Assembly: GCA_015233155.1 (NCBI GenBank)
Contig: JADFYG010000045.1
Span: 1 to 50,634, forward strand
Length of the DNA stretch: 50,634 bases
DNA from: Candidatus Rifleibacteriota bacterium
GTDB lineage: Bacteria > Muiribacteriota > Ozemobacteria > Ozemobacterales > Ozemobacteraceae
Direction of reading: 5' to 3'
In this document: positions 25,910 to 34,694 of the stretch, in pieces
Layout of the letters: every line of letters begins with the position of its first letter
Position numbering within the stretch: the stretch's first letter is position 1
Translations under genes and position numbers: made by a program
Notes under the pieces: model-generated
What the model was told of the DNA's origin: nothing
The model's database searches: none
Seen by the model: only the letters and a program-made list of their open reading frames with translations

Positions 25910-27955
25910 ATGACGATCACGTTGAAGAATTATCTGAAGGATCTCCAGCAGGGCAAACACCGCTTCGAAAACGTTTTCCAGTCGGTTTCACGCATGATTC
26001 TGGATGACGCGTCGAAGGTCGAAAAAGTCCTGGTCAACGGCAAGACTGTGTATGAGTTCAAGGTTTTCCGCGAAGGCAGGAAGCCGGTCATCGGCATGTA
26101 TGATCTCATCAACAGCTTTGTCTCGTATGTGAAAGACGCCGCCGAAAACGGTTCCTCGCGTGAAATGGCGTTTGTCCTCGTCGGCGAACCGGGCAACGGT
26201 AAAACATATTTCGTTGACAAGGTAATGGACCTTTATAGAGGTTTTCTTTCAATAGAGGAAAACCGGAAATACACGTTCCGGTTCAAAAACATGCAAAACC
26301 TGGCGCGCTACGGCAAGCTTACAACGATCGAATCGCAAACCTACGAAGATCCGGTCATTCTTGCGATGAACCTTTCTACAGATCCCGATGAAAATAAAAA
26401 GTTTCTGGCCTCCTTCGGCTTTACCGAACGTCAGATTGCGACATTCTACCGAACTTACCGCACGCTCGGCGCGTGTTCCCAATATATTCTGAACGACATT
26501 ATGGAGTTCGTCGGGGGAGACACTAATCGCATTCTCGAAGAGTTCATAGACATCATACCAGTGCCGCTTGCCGGTGACCTCGGAACCATTACGGGCAAAT
26601 ACCAGGCGAAAGACAAGATTACATCTTCGGGGGCTGATCTTGTCGGCGAAGAATCAATCCAGCGCCTGCTTTATCTCTCCGATACGAGTAATCCGTACCG
26701 ATATGATCTGCGTCGCGGCGTTCTTGCGCGTGTTGCCGGCAGCGGAATACATTTCAGCGATGAACTTTTCAAGAACAAGACCGATCTGGTCCAGATCTAC
26801 CTCGGAGTCATCCAGAACCGGGAAATAGAGGTAAATGCTTATAAATGGCCCATGGACACCCTGATCATCGCGACCAGCAACATCGTCGAGTATCAGAAAT
26901 TCATAGACAATCGCGAACAGGCCCCGATATATGACCGCTGCAAGATTTTCTATGTTCCCCACAACACGAACTATCGTTTGCAGGAAAAACTGACTCGCTT
27001 CGCCATTGGAAGCAATACAAAGACGACTTTGCTCGGGAAGTCGCTGCACGAAGATCCGAATCTCAACTATGCCCTTTCCACCGCGGTCGTTCTTACCCGT
27101 CTTCCGAGTGATGAGCGTCTGAATCCACGAGAAATGCTCCACCTGAGCGCGGGTGAAGTCGCCGGTGAGAAGAGCATCAAGACGCTTGCCGAGGTTATCG
27201 ATGAGTTGAGCAAGCGTCCCAAGATCAGCGAGCGATTCGGCCATATGGGCATTGGGCAACGCGGCCTGGGACGAGCGATTCAGCATCTCCTCAGCCAGAA
27301 CGAAACCCATGAAGACGAGTGCATGTTCGCCGGCAGTGCCTTTGAAAGCGTGCGCCGCGAGATTTTTGACAGCATCCCGGATCGCAAAGAGCAGGAATGG
27401 TGCCTGAAAGTACTCGAAATCGCCGAAGGTTTGTACAAGGAAAAAGTCAAGACCGAGATTTTCAACGCCTACATGAATGATCCTGAAGCCATTCGCAAAG
27501 AAGTCATGAACTATGTGAACATGGTTGTGGTGTCGAGCGATCTCGACGGTGGCGAAAGGATCGTGCGTATCCGCGAAGGAAATACTGAAAAACCGCTCAA
27601 GATCGATGAGACATTCATCAACGGAGTCGAACAGCGGCTTGGATTTACCACACGTGAAACGAAAGAGCAGCATCGATCCCAGATTCGCGCCATGTATGCC
27701 CGTCGTGTCACCCAGGATCCGAACTACTGCTTCATGGATAATGAAAAACTCAAGCGCGCGGTCACCGAGTATCGGCTCAACACCGACATATCTGGTGCAG
27801 GCAGCCTCGCGGGGGCGCTTGCCAACCCTACGAATGAAGAGAACAAGAAGCTGTTCGACCGCCTGTTCCTGGTCATGATGGACAAGTTGAATTATTGCCG
27901 TACCTGTGCGCGAAAAACGCTGGAATTCTACTGTCGGCCCGACGGGGAAAAATAA
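25910..27955 (+). CDS. prkA: PrkA-family AAA+ serine protein kinase (first copy)
   Basis: 681 residues. Walker A GEPGNGKT is at 92-99, followed by the PrkA-type AAA core (GSGIHFSDELFK, TLIIATSNIVEYQKF, IYDRCKIFYVPHNTNYRL) and the C-terminal kinase-like region. PrkA/YeaG acts with YeaH and SpoVR/YcgB in stress, stationary phase or sporulation responses. The region where canonical PrkA has a CPxHxxP motif reads ESQTYEDPV here, so its cysteine and histidine are missing. It is the first gene of a four-gene operon; yeaH starts 6 bp downstream. GGGGGGCG lies upstream of the ATG. Confidence 0.9.
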   Translation: MTITLKNYLKDLQQGKHRFENVFQSVSRMILDDASKVEKVLVNGKTVYEFKVFREGRKPVIGMYDLINSFVSYVKDAAENGSSREMAFVLVGEPGNGKTYFVDKVMDLYRGFLSIEENRKYTFRFKNMQNLARYGKLTTIESQTYEDPVILAMNLSTDPDENKKFLASFGFTERQIATFYRTYRTLGACSQYILNDIMEFVGGDTNRILEEFIDIIPVPLAGDLGTITGKYQAKDKITSSGADLVGEESIQRLLYLSDTSNPYRYDLRRGVLARVAGSGIHFSDELFKNKTDLVQIYLGVIQNREIEVNAYKWPMDTLIIATSNIVEYQKFIDNREQAPIYDRCKIFYVPHNTNYRLQEKLTRFAIGSNTKTTLLGKSLHEDPNLNYALSTAVVLTRLPSDERLNPREMLHLSAGEVAGEKSIKTLAEVIDELSKRPKISERFGHMGIGQRGLGRAIQHLLSQNETHEDECMFAGSAFESVRREIFDSIPDRKEQEWCLKVLEIAEGLYKEKVKTEIFNAYMNDPEAIRKEVMNYVNMVVVSSDLDGGERIVRIREGNTEKPLKIDETFINGVEQRLGFTTRETKEQHRSQIRAMYARRVTQDPNYCFMDNEKLKRAVTEYRLNTDISGAGSLAGALANPTNEENKKLFDRLFLVMMDKLNYCRTCARKTLEFYCRPDGEK

Positions 27956-27961
27956 CGGCGT

Positions 27962-29320
27962 ATGGAAAAAACGCTGTTTTCCAATATTCCCGAGCTGAAA
28001 AAAAAACTCGACGATCCCGAGTCGCCTCCTGAACTGAAGAGAAACATCCGGGCTGATTTCCAGGGAGCGATAAGTCGCGCGGGCGAAGAGCGGGCTTCCC
28101 GTCTGAAGACTCTTTATGAGTATGATGACAGCGTACTTTGCACGCATGATTCGTCACCGGTGCTCCGTTTGCAGACGCTCGATGAGCTGCTGGAACGCGA
28201 TGAGCGACGCGAAAAAGATGGATTTCCCAAGAAGGTGATTTTGGGTCGTATTGCGAGTCCTCGCGGCAAGAAGTCCGTCATCGTGCCAAGCACGGTCGAG
28301 GAGAAGTTCTATCACGATAACCGGCCCAAGACCCCCGGTCAGGGTGGCGACGAGGGTGGCAGCGGCGATGGTGAAGAAGGGGAAGTCATCGGCGAAGCCC
28401 CATTGAAGCAGGAGGGGCAGCAGGGTGCCGGTGGAGGTCCCGGGGATCAGCAGGGCGGCGAGAGTCATGAACTTGATGATTCCCGCGCGTATGACATAGG
28501 AAAAGCGCTGACCGAAAAGTTTCAGTTGCCTAACATTCAGGAAAAGGGCAAGAAAAGCGCGCTATATAAGTTCACCTATGAGTTAACCGATATAAATCGA
28601 AAATTCGGACAGATCCTCGAGAAAAAACGCAGTCTGAAAAATGTTCTACGGACTAATCTGATCCTGGGAACCTTCGACCTGGACACCCCCTCTTTCGACA
28701 AGCTTGTCATCTCGCCGAACGATCTTGTCTATCGTATCGTATCCCCGGAAAAGGAGTACGAGTCGCAGGCGATGGTTTTTTTCATTCGGGATTATTCCGG
28801 TTCGATGTATGGCGAGACAACTGAAGTCGTTCTTTCTCAGCATGTTCTGCTGTATTCATGGCTGCTTTACCAGTATCAGGAGCGCGTGGAAAAGCGTTTC
28901 ATCCTTCACGATACCGAGGCAAAAGAGGTCGATAATTTCGTTTCATACTACAAGCTGAATAATGGCGGCGGCACTAGTATTGCTTCGGCATACAAGCTGG
29001 TTAACAGTATAATCGAGAACGAAAACCTCGCGAGTGCCTACAACATCTATATTTTTCAGGGTACGGACGGCGACGACTGGGACGCGGAAGGCAAGGACGC
29101 CCTGCCTGAAATCCAGAAGCTTCTGACCACGGTAAATCGTATGGGTATAACCGTAGTGCGAAACCGACCTGGAAGCTCTGGTGACACCTATATCGAGCAG
29201 TATCTTGGGAAGTCTAAAGTTTTGAGTACGCATCCGAATCTGATACGTCTTTCGACTCTGACATCCGAGAACAAAAGTCAGGACGATCTGATCAAAAGCA
29301 TAAAGCAGCTGGTTGACTGA
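27962..29320 (+). CDS. yeaH: YeaH/YhbH family protein (DUF444)
   Basis: 452 residues. A basic N-terminal region and a Gly/Gln/Glu-rich linker (about 125-170) lead to the DUF444 domain, a von Willebrand A-like fold whose metal site is visible as DYSGSM at 277-282 (FFIRDYSGSMYG), with GGGTSIASAY and IFQGTDGDDWD further on. YeaH is the partner of the YeaG/PrkA kinase. It starts 6 bp after prkA and is followed by spoVR after 79 bp; that gap has no clear terminator, so the genes are probably co-transcribed. Confidence 0.92.
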   Translation: MEKTLFSNIPELKKKLDDPESPPELKRNIRADFQGAISRAGEERASRLKTLYEYDDSVLCTHDSSPVLRLQTLDELLERDERREKDGFPKKVILGRIASPRGKKSVIVPSTVEEKFYHDNRPKTPGQGGDEGGSGDGEEGEVIGEAPLKQEGQQGAGGGPGDQQGGESHELDDSRAYDIGKALTEKFQLPNIQEKGKKSALYKFTYELTDINRKFGQILEKKRSLKNVLRTNLILGTFDLDTPSFDKLVISPNDLVYRIVSPEKEYESQAMVFFIRDYSGSMYGETTEVVLSQHVLLYSWLLYQYQERVEKRFILHDTEAKEVDNFVSYYKLNNGGGTSIASAYKLVNSIIENENLASAYNIYIFQGTDGDDWDAEGKDALPEIQKLLTTVNRMGITVVRNRPGSSGDTYIEQYLGKSKVLSTHPNLIRLSTLTSENKSQDDLIKSIKQLVD

Positions 29321-29399
29321 AGCAAGATTTAATGCGTTTTTACATAATAACCTTCCCAAAAGACATTCTGATGGATGAAAACAGGAACGGAAAACCGAC

Positions 29400-31094
29400 A
29401 TGGAACTGATCATTTCCAATGTTAAACAAATCATGGAAGACTGTAAGCGAAGAGCTCGCGCACAGGGCTTGAGTTTCAGCGACGAGACTCTCGAATTTGT
29501 AATTACCAATGAAGACATGATTCGGCTCAGCCCCAAGGGAATGATCCCGACCATGTATGAATACTGGGTTAATGACGTATTCGTACTCCAGGACAAGGGG
29601 AAATACGATCTCTACCCTGGAAATCCCTACGAAACCGTTATCAATACTCGCCCGCCGATCAGCTTCTACAATGACAACAATCCTGATTGGCTCAATGTGA
29701 TGATCTTTTATCATGTCATCGCGCATATCGATTTCTTCCAAAACAATGTGTTTTTCGCGAAGACATGGCTTGATGATTTTCTTGCGCGGGCACGTGCCCA
29801 CGCTGAAATAATAAAGGAACTGCGTTATGAGAAAGGGCACTGGGTCGATTATGCCATCGAGTTTGCCCGTGGTATCGACAACCTGACCGATTTTTTCTCG
29901 GATCTGAATCGCGGAAACTGTACAGAGCCTCGCACTCAATCGCAAGTGAAAGTCGCGTTCTTCTTCGACGAGTATCTGCAGAACATTCAGAAATCGACGA
30001 CGTTCAAATATATCGAAGAGTTGAACCGGTACAACGAATTCCTGGAGAAGAATGACGAAGAGACGGCTCGAACACTGTTTCTTATGAATGTGGAACAGCG
30101 TTTTCTCGATTTCGACGTTAAATTCGCAAAGCGCACAAAAGTCCGTGATCGGCCTCCCGCAGATGTGATGGAGTATATCATGCGGTATTCACCGTTCCTG
30201 GCGAAGGATGATAACGGCTGGATGAAGCAGGTGATTCAGATTGTGCGTGAAACGTCCCAGTATTTCCAGCCGCAGATCAGGACGAAGATACTGAATGAGG
30301 GCTGGGCAAGCTACTGGCATGAAAAGCTGTTTCTCGCTGACGATCGGCTTCGCACGCACGAAATCGATTTTTCCAAGATAAATGCGGGCGTGGTTTCTCT
30401 CCCGCGTGTCGGCATGAATCCTTATGCCATCGGGCTGCGAATGCTGAAGTATCTTGAAGCGAAAGCCGATCGCGGAATGTTTACATATGAATTCGACAAA
30501 CTCGAGGATTTTGAAGGGCGGAAAAAATACGACAAAGGCCTCGGAAAGGGACTCGACTATATCTTCGAAGTGCGTCGCTACTACTGTGACGGTCAGGCGA
30601 TCAATGAATTCATCGATCAGGATTTCCTCGATACTTTCAATCTTTTCGTCACCGGAAAGCGTATAAACAAGCAGAAAATGGTCTGGGAATACTATGTGAA
30701 AAGCCGCAAGGCTGAGGACTATAAGAAGAAGATGCTCGAGTCTTTGTATCATCCTCCGCATATAACCGTCGATCACGAGCGCACCAAATCGACTGAAGCC
30801 TTGCATTTGGTACATACGTTCGAGGGCAAGGAGCTTGTAAAGGAGTATGTTCAGAATACAATGCTCGGAATCGAGTATCTATGGGGCAACAAGGTCGTCC
30901 TCGAAACGAACGAGGTGGACGAGGAATCTCTCCAGAAAATGAACCAGGAAGATATGGCGAAGATTGTCGAGAGTGACACGCCTGTCGACCTGAAATTCCA
31001 GAAAGTCCGCTACACCATGGAAAAACGCAAGCTGACCCGCGAAGTAATTTCACCTCATGCCGCCCCTTCGCTTTACGAGGATGACGACGTATGA
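29400..31094 (+). CDS. spoVR: SpoVR/YcgB family protein
   Basis: 564 residues, slightly longer than E. coli YcgB. Family signatures include YEYWVNDVFVLQ-like (29540 region), HVIAHIDFFQNNVFF, NEGWASYWHEK at about 299-309 and GMNPYAIGLRMLKYLE. SpoVR is linked to spore cortex in Bacillus and to starvation responses elsewhere; the biochemical activity is unsettled. Its stop overlaps the start of the second prkA-like gene in ATGA form, the tightest coupling in the operon. AGGA lies 14 bases before the ATG, so translation may depend on coupling too. Confidence 0.93.
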   Translation: MELIISNVKQIMEDCKRRARAQGLSFSDETLEFVITNEDMIRLSPKGMIPTMYEYWVNDVFVLQDKGKYDLYPGNPYETVINTRPPISFYNDNNPDWLNVMIFYHVIAHIDFFQNNVFFAKTWLDDFLARARAHAEIIKELRYEKGHWVDYAIEFARGIDNLTDFFSDLNRGNCTEPRTQSQVKVAFFFDEYLQNIQKSTTFKYIEELNRYNEFLEKNDEETARTLFLMNVEQRFLDFDVKFAKRTKVRDRPPADVMEYIMRYSPFLAKDDNGWMKQVIQIVRETSQYFQPQIRTKILNEGWASYWHEKLFLADDRLRTHEIDFSKINAGVVSLPRVGMNPYAIGLRMLKYLEAKADRGMFTYEFDKLEDFEGRKKYDKGLGKGLDYIFEVRRYYCDGQAINEFIDQDFLDTFNLFVTGKRINKQKMVWEYYVKSRKAEDYKKKMLESLYHPPHITVDHERTKSTEALHLVHTFEGKELVKEYVQNTMLGIEYLWGNKVVLETNEVDEESLQKMNQEDMAKIVESDTPVDLKFQKVRYTMEKRKLTREVISPHAAPSLYEDDDV

Positions 31095-33355
31095 CGCACA
31101 CACGCATCGCGAAAATCGTTGAAAATCTGACTTCCACGTGTATCCAGAAGCCTATCGGCTTCAATGACTTCATCGACGAGTTGCCGCGTTCCGGCGAGTT
31201 GATGCTGCGGAACATCTTTCAGTTGTTCCACGATATGGTGCATTCATATATAAGTGAAGTCGTCGACGAATACCCCGGAGATTCAGAGTCCATAGGGTTT
31301 CTAAAATACAACCTCGATAATCTTTTCATCCACGACACGCAGAAACCGTTCTTTGCTGATCGTCTTTTTTCGAACAGGCTTGTAGCCTTGGCGAAATCGT
31401 TCCGGACAAGCGCCGTTCCGAACAAGATTTTCATCTTCAAGGGGCCGGCGGGAAGCGGTAAGAGTACTTTTCTAAACAATCTTCTCGACAAGTTTGAGCA
31501 GTACATGCATTCCGATAAAGGTCTCTTATATGAGGTGGTCTGGCGTATTCCCTACGAAGCGGGTATCGGCCGCGGAGCTTCCGAGACTTCGGGTTTCATG
31601 CCATATCCCGATGGTTCTGTCGCCGGGAATCACCCGCCGGGAGGCTTTCTCGAGATACCGTGTCCAAATCATGACAATCCGGTTTTGCTCATTCCGCGCA
31701 AGCACCGTGCCGATCTCCTGAAAGAAATTATTCCGCAGGCTGATTTATTGAAACGGATTTTCAAGCATCGACAGTATCAGTGGGTACTGAAAAATGATCC
31801 GTGTACTATCTGCAGCAGCCTCTTCGATGCGCTTTCAGAGAGGTTTTCAATAAAAGAAATTCTTTCCATGATCTTCGCGCGCCGTTATCTTTTCAATCGC
31901 AAGCAGGGCATCGGTCTTTCGATATTCAATGCCGGCGACGATCTGGACAAAACAATCGTTAGAACGAACGACACTTTGCAGAAGTATTTGAACGACTTTT
32001 TCAAGGACAGCAACAAGGTTCACTACGTGTTTTCCAGTTATGCGCATACTAATCAGGGAGTGCGTGCCTTGATGGATCTCAAGTCGCGAAATGTGCAGAG
32101 ATTTCTTGATCTTCACGGCATTATCAGCGATGAAGTACATAAGGTACTTGATCTTGAAGAGCGCATTCAGTCGCTGTTTATCGTTCTCATGAATCCCGGC
32201 GATCTCGAACAGATCGCCCGTGGGGAGGAAATGGCCGACGGAACCATCGATACCTCGCTCAAAGACCGTATTCATGAAATTCTGGTGCCTTATGTGCTTG
32301 ATTATCATACTGAAATCAAGATTTCGATTCTGACTTTCGGTGATCAGATCAAGCTGAGATTTATGCCTCACGTGCTGGAAAATTTTGCGAAGATAATTAT
32401 TTCCAGTCGTATCAAGAAAGAATCCAAGGCAATAAAAGAGTGGGTAAAAAATCAGCGCACGTATGAGAAATATTGTGATCCAGACTTTTTTATCCTGAAA
32501 ATGGAGTTATACAGCGGGCTCATTCCGGAATGGCTTACCAAGGAAGATCGTGATTCGCTCAAGGCTGATGTACGCCGCGCCATCCTCGCCGAATCCGAAG
32601 GGGAAGGCCACGAAGGGTTTTCCGGTCGCGAATCGTTGCAGATATTCAATGAATTCTACTCACGTTATTCAAAAAAACGTCCTATCACCATGGGTCATTT
32701 GAATGAGTTTTTCCGTGATGAAAACAATAAATCACGTGATAAGTTGCCACGGGATTTTCTCAAACATTTAACGAATCTGTATGATTTCGAAGTTCTGAAA
32801 GAAGTGAAGGATTCGATGTATGCCTTCAATGAAGAAGAGATCTCGAAAACGATTTTGAATTACCTCGTCGCTATTCCGCATAATGTAGGGGATGTAGTCA
32901 AGAATCCTTATCTTGGCAACGAAGAGTTCGTCCATTCCACGGATTTCCTCGACATAGTGGAGAATCATCTGATTGGGTACAATGCGCCATTCTATCAACG
33001 AGTAAGATATCGTGAGGAGGCTATAACGGAGTATGCCTCTTATACGCTTGCCCGGGAAGTCCATGTCGAGGGCCGAAAGATAACCGAAACAAAGCAGTAT
33101 CAGGAAATGTTTGCGCAGTTTACCAGAACTGCACGCGAAAGCGTGCTGGAACCGTATGTTAATAACAACAATTTCCGGTGCGCGGTCAAGGAGTTCGGCA
33201 CGTCCGACTTTGAAAAATACGATTCGAAACTGAAAGAGAAGATTCTGGTACTGTTTAAAAATCTGAATGAAAAATATAGTTACTCGACTGATAGTGCCCG
33301 CACCGGCATAATTTATGTTCTCGACAATGATCTGGTTCACAAGTTCAAACCGTAA
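31091..33355 (+). CDS. Second, divergent PrkA-like AAA+ protein
   Basis: 754 residues. Walker A GPAGSGKS at 118-125, then the metal-site-like phrase CPNHDNPVLLIP at 191-202 and CTIC at 238-241, which matches the CPxHxxPL...CxxC motif of canonical PrkA proteins. GIGLSIFNAGDDLDKT corresponds to the canonical GIGTFSPSD segment. The Walker B region (NQGVRALMDLKSRN) lacks the glutamate seen at that spot in Bacillus PrkA, as far as I recall it. It is longer than the first copy and only distantly related to it. It is translated coupled to spoVR. Function is inferred to be a partner subunit of PrkA. Confidence 0.8.
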   Translation: MTHTRIAKIVENLTSTCIQKPIGFNDFIDELPRSGELMLRNIFQLFHDMVHSYISEVVDEYPGDSESIGFLKYNLDNLFIHDTQKPFFADRLFSNRLVALAKSFRTSAVPNKIFIFKGPAGSGKSTFLNNLLDKFEQYMHSDKGLLYEVVWRIPYEAGIGRGASETSGFMPYPDGSVAGNHPPGGFLEIPCPNHDNPVLLIPRKHRADLLKEIIPQADLLKRIFKHRQYQWVLKNDPCTICSSLFDALSERFSIKEILSMIFARRYLFNRKQGIGLSIFNAGDDLDKTIVRTNDTLQKYLNDFFKDSNKVHYVFSSYAHTNQGVRALMDLKSRNVQRFLDLHGIISDEVHKVLDLEERIQSLFIVLMNPGDLEQIARGEEMADGTIDTSLKDRIHEILVPYVLDYHTEIKISILTFGDQIKLRFMPHVLENFAKIIISSRIKKESKAIKEWVKNQRTYEKYCDPDFFILKMELYSGLIPEWLTKEDRDSLKADVRRAILAESEGEGHEGFSGRESLQIFNEFYSRYSKKRPITMGHLNEFFRDENNKSRDKLPRDFLKHLTNLYDFEVLKEVKDSMYAFNEEEISKTILNYLVAIPHNVGDVVKNPYLGNEEFVHSTDFLDIVENHLIGYNAPFYQRVRYREEAITEYASYTLAREVHVEGRKITETKQYQEMFAQFTRTARESVLEPYVNNNNFRCAVKEFGTSDFEKYDSKLKEKILVLFKNLNEKYSYSTDSARTGIIYVLDNDLVHKFKP

Positions 33356-33370
33356 CATCATGAATATTGC

Positions 33371-34546
33371 ATGAACCTCTCGACAAGGATCATTTCTCTC
33401 GGCGTGCTGGCTATGTTTGCGCTTGTGTGGCCGTGGTCGGGAGTCGCTTGGGCTCAGGCTGAGAAACCGCGCTTGTCCGTCGATTTACGCCAAACCGCGA
33501 CGGCGGGTATTTTGAAGGTCGTTGCTGCTCGTTGCGGTACAAACTATGTTATCAGGGAGCGCGCAAATGATCTTTTGTTGTCGGCAACTTTTTCCGATCT
33601 GACCTGTGACGAGGCTTTTGCTTATATTGCCAGTCAGGCCGGGTTGATTCAGCGGCGGTCGGTTGACGGCAGGACCGCAATATTCCGGGATCCGGAGCAT
33701 TCGAAAGAGCCTGATGTGTGGCCGAACCTTGGCTCCGGATCGGCCCAAACCGCTTCGGTTAACATTTCTTTGGATTTTAAACAGGCCGATGTGCGGGATC
33801 TCGTGAAAATCATCGCCGCCAGGGCTGGCGTGAATATACTGCTGCATAAGGTCGTGCGCGGAAACCTGAGCTGTTATTTTAATGAGACGCCGTGGTATGA
33901 AGCGCTGGCTGCTCTGGCCGTAGCCTGCAATGTCGAGGCGGAGTGGTGCGGTAGTACTGTCATCGTCGGGGAAAGACGTGATATGGCCTTTATGCGCTTG
34001 CCGGAATACAGTCTGAACAATGTATCCGCACCACGCAGATCGTTAAATGTTCATGATCTCGATCTGCGTGAGGCGTTTGGTTTGGCTGCACGCGCTTTCG
34101 GTCGGGATTTTATTACTGGTGTCGGCGTTCGCGGCAACATAACCGTTTCGTTGAACGATATCACTGAAGATGAACTGCTACCGCTGTTGGCACATTCTAA
34201 CGGCTTCGATACGATGCGATACGGCGGATTGTGGATTATAGACGATCCGCGACACATTCCGGAATTGAAGAACCGGATTGTGGAACGAGTGGTCGAAACC
34301 GCAACAGCCGGGATTCGTCTGTCTTTTCATGATGCGTCTCTCCCCGATGTCATTCGTCTTGCGGCAAAGCAGGTATCGTGTCCAGTGAAGACAGATGCTT
34401 CCTCCAATAAGCGTGTGACGTTGGATATAGGGCATCTCGATGCGGTATCCGTCTTGCGTGTGTTGGCGGCAGTCGCGGGACTCTCCATACAGGAAGGCGT
34501 GGATGGAATCACGATGTTTGAGGCGCACGACCCAAAAAGCTTTTAA
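33371..34546 (+). CDS. Secreted protein of four STN/secretin-N-like modules
   Basis: 391 residues. A signal peptide (about 1-29, ending SGVAWAQA) precedes four similar modules at about 35-105, 128-202, 222-293 and 313-385, each with the pattern of a hydrophobic strand, an acidic or small helix (DVRDLVKIIAARAGVNIL, DLREAFGLAARAFGRDF, SLPDVIRLAAKQVSCPV) and a second strand-helix ending in a short beta strand. That is the secretin STN/AMIN-N style fold. There is no secretin barrel, TonB box or C-terminal membrane anchor, so the protein is probably periplasmic. The ribosome site is poor. It follows the prkA operon after 15 bp and may be read through from it. Confidence 0.65.
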   Translation: MNLSTRIISLGVLAMFALVWPWSGVAWAQAEKPRLSVDLRQTATAGILKVVAARCGTNYVIRERANDLLLSATFSDLTCDEAFAYIASQAGLIQRRSVDGRTAIFRDPEHSKEPDVWPNLGSGSAQTASVNISLDFKQADVRDLVKIIAARAGVNILLHKVVRGNLSCYFNETPWYEALAALAVACNVEAEWCGSTVIVGERRDMAFMRLPEYSLNNVSAPRRSLNVHDLDLREAFGLAARAFGRDFITGVGVRGNITVSLNDITEDELLPLLAHSNGFDTMRYGGLWIIDDPRHIPELKNRIVERVVETATAGIRLSFHDASLPDVIRLAAKQVSCPVKTDASSNKRVTLDIGHLDAVSVLRVLAAVAGLSIQEGVDGITMFEAHDPKSF

Positions 34547-34579
34547 TGCATTTAACGTAAGACATTTGTTACATCGATT

Positions 34580-34609
34580 TTGCAATTTGGTCATGATATG
34601 GTTTATCAT
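34580..34609 (+). promoter_or_regulatory. Promoter candidate for the CNB-MinD-TPR gene
   Basis: TTGCAA at 34580-34585 and TATCAT at 34604-34609 with an 18-base spacer resemble a sigma-70 promoter. The predicted start is about 80 bases before the ATG at 34695. Confidence 0.45.
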
Positions 34610-34611
34610 GA
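34591..34611. promoter_or_regulatory. Palindromic operator candidate
   Basis: TCATGATA, TGGTT, TATCATGA: a perfect 8-base inverted repeat with a 5-base centre that overlaps the spacer and -10 element of the promoter candidate, as expected for a repressor site. The protein that binds it is unknown. Confidence 0.4.
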
Positions 34612-34694
34612 CGTTGAGTATAGGTTTTGTCGATATTCCGGGATGAATCAAATATAAGCTCCCCGTAAATAGCTGAAGACAGGAGAAAAGAGGA

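Noticed and set aside
26654..28147. Minus-strand open frame of 497 residues
   Set aside because: It is antisense to prkA and yeaH, which have clear family motifs. It shows no recognisable domain and arises from codon bias on the other strand.
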